From Candidatus Omnitrophota bacterium (GTDB taxonomy: Bacteria > Omnitrophota > Gorgyraeia > 2-02-FULL-51-18), in NCBI GenBank assembly GCA_016196505.1, contig JACPXO010000027.1:1-9310 (forward strand): a DNA stretch of 9,310 nucleotides. The letters run 5' to 3'. Under the pieces are notes generated by a model. The model ran no database searches. It saw only the letters and a program-made list of their open reading frames with translations, and was not told the origin of the DNA. The translations under genes and the position numbers were made by a program. Positions within the stretch are counted from its first letter, which is position 1. Each line of letters begins with the position of its first letter. This document shows positions 1-5,464 of the stretch, piece by piece.

Positions 1-55
1 AACGGCGCAGCGCTTTTTCGAGCGGCTCATTCGGTCCCACTTCAACTTTGGACAT
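1..55 (-). CDS. rpsU: 30S ribosomal protein S21, N-terminal fragment (cut by window edge)
   Basis: Read from the ATG at 55 on the minus strand, the first 18 codons give MSKVEVGPNEPLEKALRR before the window ends. This matches the N-terminus of bacterial S21: a short beta strand, then N-E-P/S-L/F-x-x-A-L-R-R-F. S21 is a small, basic small-subunit protein near the anti-Shine-Dalgarno region of 16S rRNA and helps translation initiation. A purine-rich AAAGGGA about 9 nt upstream of the ATG serves as ribosome binding site. A consensus promoter lies just upstream, so the gene is transcribed independently of tilS. Only the start is visible, so length and basic C-terminus cannot be checked. Confidence 0.87.
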   Translation of the reverse strand, partial: MSKVEVGPNEPLEKALRR

Positions 56-106
56 TCAAAATTTCCCTTTCTTTAAGTCTTACCTTGAGTTAGAAGAACC
101 GGGTGG

Positions 107-135
107 ATTATAACCGGATTTAGAAAGCGTGTCAA
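107..135 (-). promoter_or_regulatory. Consensus sigma70 promoter for rpsU
   Basis: On the minus strand there is TTGACA (135-130), a 17-base spacer and TATAAT (112-107). Both hexamers and the spacing match the sigma70 consensus exactly. Transcription should begin near position 100 and leave a leader of roughly 45 nt before the rpsU ATG at 55. The -35 box contains the tilS stop codon TGA (134-132), so the end of tilS and this promoter share bases. Strong expression fits a ribosomal protein gene. Confidence 0.85.
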
Positions 136-1142
136 TTTTTGAAAAATCGCAGGCCCACCCGGTTTTTAAAGACGACTATCTTCCCGGGCAAATGGGTCTC
201 AAGATCGGTTTCCCGGGACCGGAGCAGTCCGAGCATGGCTTCGACATGTTCATGAGTCAGCCGTCGGGCATCCCCTTTGACCGTCGCAACAGCCAGGATC
301 AATACCTCCCGCAACAAGGCGGGGTGCAGGGCGGCCAGTTTTTTTAGACGGAGCACGACCGAACGCGCTGTCTTTTTAGACACCAAATACCGAAAGGCCT
401 TCCCGGCTTCCTTTTCCAAAAAATCCTGGGCTTGGCCGCAAACCACTTGTAGGTTTGAAAGCGTGCCGCAAAGCTGGGCATTGTAACGCTTGATCAAATG
501 CGGCAAGAGCTCGAACCGCACACGATTTCTTGTGAAAGAAAAGTCGCGGTTAGAGGGGTCGAGGCAATAACGGATCCCGGCTTCCTTGGCGTATCGAAGG
601 ATGTCCGACTTTCTTGAATTCAAAAACGGGCGGATCACGGTGGTCCGGCCCTGGCTCCGCTTCGGCGGGATCCCTCTCAATCCCCTCAGGGCAGATCCTC
701 TTAAGAGCCGCATGAGCACGGTCTCCGCCTGGTCGTCCAAGTGATGGGCGGTCGCCACTTTGTTGGCGCCTGTCCTTTTGGCGAGAGACTCAAAGAAACG
801 GTACCGCTCAAGGCGGCCGCTTTCCTCGAGAGAACGTTTATGTTTGGCGGCGGATTTCCGGACGCTCACCGCCTTAAAGTAAAAGGGCACTTGGAGTTGC
901 CGAGCGAGTTTAAGGGAGGTTTTAAAATAGCGGGCGCTGTTTTTTTTGGACAAACCATGGTTGAGGTGAGCCGCGACGAGGCGCAGTCGGTACTTCGATT
1001 TGAGTTTCGAAAGGAAAAAGAGCAGCGCTGCCGAATCGGGCCCTCCGGAAAGGCCCACGAGGATGCGGTCTCCTCTCTTGATCAACGCTTCGCGCCGATT
1101 AAGGGTTTCCACCTGCTCGAGCAAACGTTTGAATGCGGACAT
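132..1142 (-). CDS. tilS: tRNA(Ile)-lysidine synthase TilS, short form
   Basis: TilS uses ATP and lysine to convert C34 of the CAT-anticodon tRNA-Ile to lysidine, changing both its codon reading (AUA) and its charging from Met to Ile. Visible family signatures are the PP-loop SGGPDS (residues 32-37), HLNHG near 59-63, SLEESGRLERYRFF (104-117), ATAHHLDDQAETVLMRLLRGS (around 130-150), RPFL (171-174) and DPSNRDFSFTRNRVR (195-209). The protein is 336 residues. It has the N-terminal ATPase and a middle substrate-binding region, but ends where the E. coli-type protein (about 430 residues) continues into the TilS_C domain; short forms are known in other bacteria. The ATG at 1142 has only a weak GGGG ribosome site. 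No promoter is evident, since an intrinsic terminator ends just upstream. The stop TGA lies within the rpsU -35 box. Confidence 0.96.
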   Translation of the reverse strand: MSAFKRLLEQVETLNRREALIKRGDRILVGLSGGPDSAALLFFLSKLKSKYRLRLVAAHLNHGLSKKNSARYFKTSLKLARQLQVPFYFKAVSVRKSAAKHKRSLEESGRLERYRFFESLAKRTGANKVATAHHLDDQAETVLMRLLRGSALRGLRGIPPKRSQGRTTVIRPFLNSRKSDILRYAKEAGIRYCLDPSNRDFSFTRNRVRFELLPHLIKRYNAQLCGTLSNLQVVCGQAQDFLEKEAGKAFRYLVSKKTARSVVLRLKKLAALHPALLREVLILAVATVKGDARRLTHEHVEAMLGLLRSRETDLETHLPGKIVVFKNRVGLRFFKN

Positions 1143-1170
1143 GCGGGTATTCCCCGGTCTTCTTTGAATG

Positions 1171-1214
1171 AAAAACCCGGCTTCCGCTGTTCAAGATCAC
1201 GGAAGGCCGGGTTT
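1171..1214 (-). terminator. Intrinsic terminator after the small secreted-protein gene
   Basis: On the minus strand the arm AAACCCGGCCTTCCG (1214-1200) pairs with CGGAAGCCGGGTTT (1186-1173) through a 13-nt loop, with a single bulged C. The 3' arm runs into five Ts (1175-1171). It begins 23 nt after the stop of the gene at 1238-1690 and ends 28 nt before the tilS ATG. Because the A-rich and T-rich flanks are symmetrical it could also work weakly on the plus strand, but no plus-strand gene approaches it. Confidence 0.8.
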
Positions 1215-1237
1215 AAATTTTAACGAGGGCGCGGGTC

Positions 1238-1690
1238 TTAATAAACGAAAATGTAAGTGGCTTTGTTCGAAGCGGGGTCGTACTCGACGTCGACTTCGGT
1301 GCCGGCCGAAAGGGACTTGAGATCCCTATCTTGCTCGCCGTCCGTGATGTCGGTCGTTTCGTCCACCTTAACCGTCAAAACTTTAGCCGAAGCATCGTTT
1401 TCAGTCTCGCCGTAAAGCTTCACGGTCACTGACTTTGCCGCTTCATCTACAGCGCTGACCTCTCCTGAAACGAACTCAAGATTTTCCGTGACCGGAGCCG
1501 GCGTCGCCGCTTCGGTTGAAGGGGCTACGGGCGCCGGGGCTTCAGTCATCTCCAACGCTTCCGCGGGTGCCTGAGTTTGTTCCTCCACAACGGGCGCCGC
1601 TCCAGGGGCGGTTTCCTCAGCCCAAGCTAGACCCCAGGTTAGAGAAACTCCGAGGGCGAACGCTAAAGTAAGAACCACAATTTTTTTCAT
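1238..1690 (-). CDS. Small secreted protein with Pro/Ala/Glu linker and C-terminal beta domain, function unknown
   Basis: The gene encodes 150 residues. It opens with a typical Sec signal peptide: MKK, a hydrophobic stretch I4-G20, and a likely signal peptidase I site at AWA(24)/E25. Residues 25-70 are a low-complexity acidic linker rich in Pro, Ala, Glu and Thr. Residues 71-150 look like a compact beta domain: GEVSAVDEAAKSVTVKL, then VLTVKVDETTDIT, DLKSLSAGTEVDVEY and a C-terminal ATYIFVY. The pattern of G-x-V-x-x-V-D, then V-x-V-D-x-x-T, then L-x-x-G-x-x-V-x-V-x-Y resembles small periplasmic OB-like domains of unknown function (DUF5666-like), but I cannot confirm the family. It is probably exported and perhaps cell-envelope associated through the acidic linker. 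The start at 1690 is chosen over the in-frame ATG at 1702 because GGAG sits 6 nt upstream of it. The gene has its own promoter and terminator, so it is a one-gene unit. Confidence 0.82.
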   Translation of the reverse strand: MKKIVVLTLAFALGVSLTWGLAWAEETAPGAAPVVEEQTQAPAEALEMTEAPAPVAPSTEAATPAPVTENLEFVSGEVSAVDEAAKSVTVKLYGETENDASAKVLTVKVDETTDITDGEQDRDLKSLSAGTEVDVEYDPASNKATYIFVY

Positions 1691-1696
1691 GGGTGA

Positions 1697-1700
1697 CTCC
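1697..1700 (-). promoter_or_regulatory. Ribosome binding site fixing the secreted-protein start
   Basis: GGAG on the minus strand lies 6 nt before the ATG at 1690. The alternative in-frame ATG at 1702 sits immediately upstream of this motif, so it has no room for the site. This also leaves a clean MKK signal peptide start. Confidence 0.7.
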
Positions 1701-1719
1701 ATCGTAATTTGGTCAGGGT

Positions 1720-1747
1720 AGTATACCAGATACTTTCAAAAAGTCAA
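1720..1747 (-). promoter_or_regulatory. Sigma70-type promoter for the small secreted-protein gene
   Basis: The minus strand shows TTGACT (1747-1742), a 16-base spacer and TATACT (1725-1720), each one base from the sigma70 consensus. Initiation is expected near 1713, giving a leader of about 23 nt to the ATG at 1690. It lies between the tRNA 3' end and the gene. Confidence 0.75.
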
Positions 1748-1764
1748 AGGGCGCCAAAAAAGTG

Positions 1765-1839
1765 TGGCGGTGAGTGGATTTGAACCACTGACAAGCGATT
1801 TATGATACCGCTGCTCTAACCGGGCTGAGCTACACCGCC
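1765..1839 (-). tRNA. tRNA with CAT anticodon, probably elongator tRNA-Met
   Basis: The minus strand folds as a complete 75-nt cloverleaf. The acceptor stem is GGCGGTG/CACCGCC with discriminator A. The D arm is GCTC/GAGC with GG in its loop. The anticodon stem is GCGGT/ATCGC (one G-T pair) with loop ATCATAA, and the T arm is AGTGG-TTCAAAT-CCACT. The anticodon is CAT. A paired G1-C72 argues against initiator tRNA. The A at position 32 and the GGCGGTG acceptor resemble elongator Met tRNAs, but a lysidine-type tRNA-Ile cannot be excluded because the same CAT anticodon is used. CCA is not encoded: CACT follows the discriminator. The 5' 24 bases overlap the mnmA reading frame. No promoter of its own is seen, so it probably comes from the tatA-mnmA transcript. 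A run of six Ts (1761-1756) follows the 3' end and may help termination. Confidence 0.93.
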
Positions 1840-2922
1840 AAATTTTATCCACCCTCCCCCGATGACCCGCGTACCGTCATAAAACACGGCCGCCTGCCCG
1901 GGCGTCACCGCTTTTTGTGGATCGGTGAAACGCACCACGGCCTCGGGGCCTTGAATAGAAACCAGGGTCGCCGGGATCCGGGGGCTTTTGTAGCGGATCT
2001 TGACCGTGCAATCCCCTTGCCGGGGGCCCAACAGCCAATTCACGCGGTCCACTGTCATCTGGTCCGTTAAAAGCTCTTCTTCGGCGCCGATCGTCACACA
2101 ATTTTTTTCGGCGTCGATGTGCGTCACGTAATACGGCTGGGCGCGGGTGACCCCGATGCGCTTGCGTTGACCGATCGTAAAAAGGTGGCTTCCCTCATGC
2201 GTTCCCAAAACCTGCCCGTTCTGGCCGACAAAGAGACCCTGGCCGGGGACTTGCCCCTGCGTATAATTTTCGACGAACTCCCCATAATGGGTCTTCACAA
2301 AGCAGATCTCCTGGCTATCGGGCTTGTCAAACACGCGCAGTCCCAATTCCTGAGCTAAGGCGCGAACCTCTTTTTTTTGAAGCCCCCCGAGCGGCAAAAG
2401 GGTTTTCGACAACTGCTCTTGGGTCAACCCGAACAATACATAAGACTGATCCTTGCTTTTGTCCGCACTCTCTTCGATAAAAAACCGCCGCTCTTTATCC
2501 TCATACCCTTTTTGCGCGTAATGTCCCGTCGCGACGAAGCGGGCGCCGAGCTCCTCAGCCTTTCTCAGCAAAATGCCGAATTTAATGCTCCGGTTGCATT
2601 CGATGCAAGGGTTCGGCGTGCGTCCGTTCAAATAATCTTTGACGAAATAATCAATGACCTTTTCCTTGAAATCTTCCGAAAGGTCCATGACGTAGTAAGG
2701 GATGCCTATCTTCCGGGCGACCGCCCGGGCGTCGTCGATATCGCGGAGCGAGCAGCATCCTTTGGAGCGTTCGTCGGAGCATTCGTCATTGGCCCATGTC
2801 TTGATCGTGACCCCGATCACGTCGTAACCCGTTTTCTTTAAAAGATAGGCCGCGACGGAGCTGTCCACGCCGCCGGACATGGCCACGACCACACGAGGGT
2901 CGTTAGGAGCGGAGGGGTTCAT
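1816..2922 (-). CDS. mnmA: tRNA-specific 2-thiouridylase MnmA
   Basis: MnmA thiolates U34 of tRNA-Lys, -Glu and -Gln, using ATP and sulfur relayed as persulfide. Its 368 residues equal the E. coli length. The N-terminal PP-loop is SGGVDSS (16-22). The catalytic pair is Cys106 in NPCIECN and Cys207 in QEICF. Further signatures are TGHYA (132-136), DKSKDQSYVL near 154-163, GQRKRIGV (251-258) and the C-terminal GGGWI (355-359). The start at 2922 lies 15 nt after the tatA stop and has no clear ribosome site, suggesting coupling to tatA. After GGGWI the protein continues as KFGGVAQPG; the last seven codons and the TAG stop lie inside the tRNA gene, so this tail is dictated by tRNA sequence and probably not by selection on MnmA. 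Confidence 0.97.
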   Translation of the reverse strand: MNPSAPNDPRVVVAMSGGVDSSVAAYLLKKTGYDVIGVTIKTWANDECSDERSKGCCSLRDIDDARAVARKIGIPYYVMDLSEDFKEKVIDYFVKDYLNGRTPNPCIECNRSIKFGILLRKAEELGARFVATGHYAQKGYEDKERRFFIEESADKSKDQSYVLFGLTQEQLSKTLLPLGGLQKKEVRALAQELGLRVFDKPDSQEICFVKTHYGEFVENYTQGQVPGQGLFVGQNGQVLGTHEGSHLFTIGQRKRIGVTRAQPYYVTHIDAEKNCVTIGAEEELLTDQMTVDRVNWLLGPRQGDCTVKIRYKSPRIPATLVSIQGPEAVVRFTDPQKAVTPGQAAVFYDGTRVIGGGWIKFGGVAQPG

Positions 2923-2937
2923 TGCTGAGAGGCGAGA

Positions 2938-3126
2938 TCAGGACTTTTTATCAGGGGCTTGGGTTTTTGGCTTCGCGTCGTCATCCGAGTTGTCTTTCAT
3001 GGCTTTTTTAAACTCGCGGATGCTATCCCCCAAGCTTTTGCCTATTTCCGGCAGGCGGTTGGCCCCGAAGAGTAAAAGGCAGACCAGCAATATCACTAAA
3101 AGTTCCGGCAATCCGATGCCAAACAT
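2938..3126 (-). CDS. tatA: Sec-independent (Tat) translocase subunit TatA/TatE
   Basis: The 62-residue product has the TatA layout. A short N-terminal membrane helix ([15 protein letters not shown], residues 6-20) is followed by the conserved Phe20-Gly21 hinge, an amphipathic helix ([20 protein letters not shown], 24-43) and a charged, unstructured Lys/Asp tail. TatA subunits oligomerize to form the passage for folded proteins with twin-arginine signals, in partnership with TatC, which is not in this window. AAAGGAG lies 5 nt before the ATG at 3126, giving a strong ribosome site. It is the first gene of a unit that continues into mnmA and the tRNA. TatA and TatE cannot be separated by sequence alone, and TatB is unlikely given the short tail. 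Confidence 0.95.
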   Translation of the reverse strand: MFGIGLPELLVILLVCLLLFGANRLPEIGKSLGDSIREFKKAMKDNSDDDAKPKTQAPDKKS

Positions 3127-3149
3127 AAGCGCTCCTTTGCTAAAAATAT

Positions 3150-3178
3150 AGGATAACCGCTTTCGCGGAGAGTGTCAA
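3150..3178 (-). promoter_or_regulatory. Sigma70-type promoter for tatA-mnmA-tRNA
   Basis: The minus strand carries TTGACA (3178-3173), a 17-base spacer and TATCCT (3155-3150). The -35 box is perfect; the -10 box keeps TAT and the final T. It begins directly after the stop codon of the prenyl synthase gene and lies in the only real gap (53 nt) between the tetrapyrrole block and tatA. The spacer contains a small perfect hairpin, CCGC-GAAA-GCGG (3168-3157). Confidence 0.62.
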
Positions 3179-3179
3179 C

Positions 3180-4187
3180 CTAGCGGCCGCGGTCCAGATT
3201 AAAATAGGACAATTGAGAGAGACTTTCCTTGACAATGGAATCGTTCACGGTTTTTAGACTTTCGAGGGAGCTGTCGGTGAACTCCCTGGCTTTCTCCATG
3301 GCGCGGTCAATGGCTTTGGCGTCCAACGCCATCTGCCGGATCCTATCCATCCCGTAGGCTTCCCGCTTCCCGTTCGTCCCAAGAAAGGCCTTTTTCTCGG
3401 CGTCGCCCAAGCTCTGAAAAAGATAAAGCATCGGAAGGGTGACGTCATTTTTATAAAGATCAAGCCCCGCGGTTTTTCCGATGCTTTCCGTGCTGCCCAA
3501 AATATCCAAACAATCGTCCACGATCTGAAAGGCCATGCCGAGGTTGAAGCCGTAATTTCCCAGGGATTCGACGACCTCCCTCGAAGCCCCGGAGAAAGTA
3601 GTCCCGCCCGCGCAGGCCGCCTGGAACAGCGCCGCCGTTTTTTGGTAGATGATCTTAAAATACTCTTTTTCGCTCATTGAAAAATCATTCCGCTTTTCGA
3701 TCTGCTTCATCTCTCCCTCGCAGATCACCTGCGCGCACTGGGCGAATGCCTGGTTCACCCAGGGGTTCTTGAGTCCGGCCAGGAGCACGAACGATTTGGC
3801 GTAAAGGTAATCGCCCGATACGATCGAAATTTCCCGGCCCCACTTAGAATAGATCGAGGGCTGATTTCTTCGAAACGTCGAGTCGTCGATCACATCGTCG
3901 TGGACAAGCGTGGCGGTATGGATAAGCTCTATCGAGACGGCCAGCCGGATCACCTCGGAACCGGCGTGGTTTTTATTTTTGATTTTGGAACAAAGGAGGG
4001 TCAGGGCCGGCCTTAAAAATTTACCGGACATCCGGAGCAGGTGCTCGTGGATATCCCCAAAGAGCTTGTCCTCCGAGCGAAGCTCCTCTTTGAGAAGGTC
4101 GGAGAATTGCTTAAGCTCTTTTTCTACAGGTGAATAGATCTCATCCAAGGTGACGGGCGCGGCTTTCATAGAGTCCGATTTTAGCAT
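3180..4187 (-). CDS. Long-chain polyprenyl diphosphate synthase (IspB/HepT-like)
   Basis: This trans-prenyltransferase extends a short allylic diphosphate with isopentenyl diphosphate units, supplying the side chain of menaquinone/ubiquinone or a related lipid. Of 335 residues, the first aspartate-rich motif is DDVID (97-101), followed by Arg106-Arg107. The second is DDCLD (224-228), followed by GKTAGLDLYKNDVTLP. GKFLRP (55-60) is the usual N-terminal diphosphate-binding segment. The residue five before the first DDxxD is Ala92, where farnesyl synthases usually carry an aromatic; small residues here go with longer products. Chain length and orthology to ispB or hepT cannot be settled, so no symbol is given. 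The start at 4187 overlaps the hemL stop by 7 nt (ATGCTAA). Neither it nor the in-frame ATG at 4169 has a good ribosome site. Confidence 0.92.
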   Translation of the reverse strand: MLKSDSMKAAPVTLDEIYSPVEKELKQFSDLLKEELRSEDKLFGDIHEHLLRMSGKFLRPALTLLCSKIKNKNHAGSEVIRLAVSIELIHTATLVHDDVIDDSTFRRNQPSIYSKWGREISIVSGDYLYAKSFVLLAGLKNPWVNQAFAQCAQVICEGEMKQIEKRNDFSMSEKEYFKIIYQKTAALFQAACAGGTTFSGASREVVESLGNYGFNLGMAFQIVDDCLDILGSTESIGKTAGLDLYKNDVTLPMLYLFQSLGDAEKKAFLGTNGKREAYGMDRIRQMALDAKAIDRAMEKAREFTDSSLESLKTVNDSIVKESLSQLSYFNLDRGR

Positions 4188-5464
4188 GCTTTTTCAAAAG
4201 CCCTGAGGGTTTTTTGCAAAGGTTCGGGGCGGTGCGCCGCCGAAAGAAACGAGGCCTCGAACGGCGAGGGTGGAAAATAGATCCCTTGTGCGAGCAGACG
4301 GTGGAAAAACCGCCGAAAGGCCTTTTTATCGGACGCGGACACTTCTTGGAAATTTTGAGGGGCCCTCTCCAGGAAAAAGAGCGTGAACATCGACCCCGCC
4401 CGGTGGGCGCTGACGGTTCGATGTTTATTTTTCAGGACCCCAAGCGCTTTCTCCAAAAAATCCTCGCATTGCCGGTTGAGTTTTCGGTAAAACGTTTCGG
4501 AGAGTGCGGAAAGCACGCTCAAGCCCGCCGCCATGGACAAAGGGTTTCCCGAGAGCGTGCCTGCCTGATAGACGTTCCCCAAAGGAGAAAGATGGTTCAT
4601 CAAAGCCGCTCTTCCGCCGAAAGCGCCGACCGGCAGTCCTCCCCCGATCACTTTACCCAGGATCGTTAAGTCGGGATCTATCCCGTAAAGGTGCTGGGCG
4701 CCGCCGTAACACACGCGATACCCTGAGATCACCTCGTCGAAGATAAGCCACGCGCCGCTTTTTTTGGTGAGGGCGCGCAGCGTTTCCAAGAACGCCTTCT
4801 TTGCGGGAATGACGCCCATGTTCCCCGCGACCGGCTCCACGATCACGCAGGCGATATCCCGGTGTTTTTTAAAAAACTGGATGGCGGCTTTCTCGTCGTT
4901 GTATGCCAAAACTGAAGTGAGCTCCGCCAAGGCGCCAGGCACGCCGGCGGAATCCGGGGTCCCGAGCGTCGCCAGACCGCTTCCGGCTTTTACGAGCAAA
5001 CTATCCGAGTGGCCGTGGTAGCCCCCCTCGAATTTTACGATGCGGTTTTTTTTCGTGACCCCCCGGGCCAAACGAAGCGCGCTCATCACGGCCTCAGTGC
5101 CGGAACTCGTGAAACGGATCTTTTGCATTCCCGGGAACGCCTTTTTGATCTCCCGGGCAAGCTCGGTTTCATAGGGGGTGACAGCGCCGAAGGTCAGCCC
5201 TTTAAGCGCCTGTTTTTGAACGGCTCGTACCGTCGGGCCATAGGCGTGACCCATGAGCAGCGCTCCCCAGGACAGGCAAAAATCCACATAGGCCTTTCCC
5301 GCCGTGTCCACGAGATACGGCCCTCGCGCCCGTTCAAAAAACACCGGCCGGCCGCCGACGGCTTTGAAAGCCCTCACGGGGCTATTCACCCCGCCGACCA
5401 GGTGCTTTTGAGCCTGAGCCCAGGCCCGGCTCATCGGATCGTTTTGTTTTTGAGAAGTCCCCAT
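4181..5464 (-). CDS. hemL: Glutamate-1-semialdehyde 2,1-aminomutase
   Basis: HemL is a cytoplasmic, PLP-dependent enzyme that converts glutamate-1-semialdehyde, the HemA product, into 5-aminolevulinate. The 427 residues match the usual length. Signatures are GGVNSPVRAF (24-33), SSGTEAVMSALRLARG (120-135), GGYHGHSD (147-154), FDEVISGYR (242-250) and LGKVIGGGLPVGAFGG (269-284), in which Lys271 should form the PLP Schiff base. GTLSGNPLSMAAGL follows at 302-315. The ATG at 5464 is chosen because AAAGGAG lies 8 nt upstream. An in-frame ATG at 5434 overlaps the hemB stop as ATGA and would give 417 residues, also acceptable. A TTG at 5485 extends the frame but lies upstream of the ribosome site. With the chosen start the gene overlaps hemB by 34 nt. 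Confidence 0.96.
   Translation of the reverse strand: MGTSQKQNDPMSRAWAQAQKHLVGGVNSPVRAFKAVGGRPVFFERARGPYLVDTAGKAYVDFCLSWGALLMGHAYGPTVRAVQKQALKGLTFGAVTPYETELAREIKKAFPGMQKIRFTSSGTEAVMSALRLARGVTKKNRIVKFEGGYHGHSDSLLVKAGSGLATLGTPDSAGVPGALAELTSVLAYNDEKAAIQFFKKHRDIACVIVEPVAGNMGVIPAKKAFLETLRALTKKSGAWLIFDEVISGYRVCYGGAQHLYGIDPDLTILGKVIGGGLPVGAFGGRAALMNHLSPLGNVYQAGTLSGNPLSMAAGLSVLSALSETFYRKLNRQCEDFLEKALGVLKNKHRTVSAHRAGSMFTLFFLERAPQNFQEVSASDKKAFRRFFHRLLAQGIYFPPSPFEASFLSAAHRPEPLQKTLRAFEKAC

Noticed and set aside
91..119. Repeated AACCGG near the end of tilS as a possible terminator
   Set aside because: The copies form only a four-base CCGG pairing with no T-run, and the stretch is better explained by the rpsU promoter.
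741..1223. 160-codon plus-strand open frame opposite tilS
   Set aside because: It covers strongly conserved TilS motifs on the other strand and crosses the terminator hairpin. No plus-strand promoter or family signature is seen.
1840..1910. Possible separate promoter for the tRNA within the 3' end of mnmA
   Set aside because: The only -10-like string (TAAAAT) is too close to the mature tRNA 5' end, and no -35 box pairs with it at suitable spacing.
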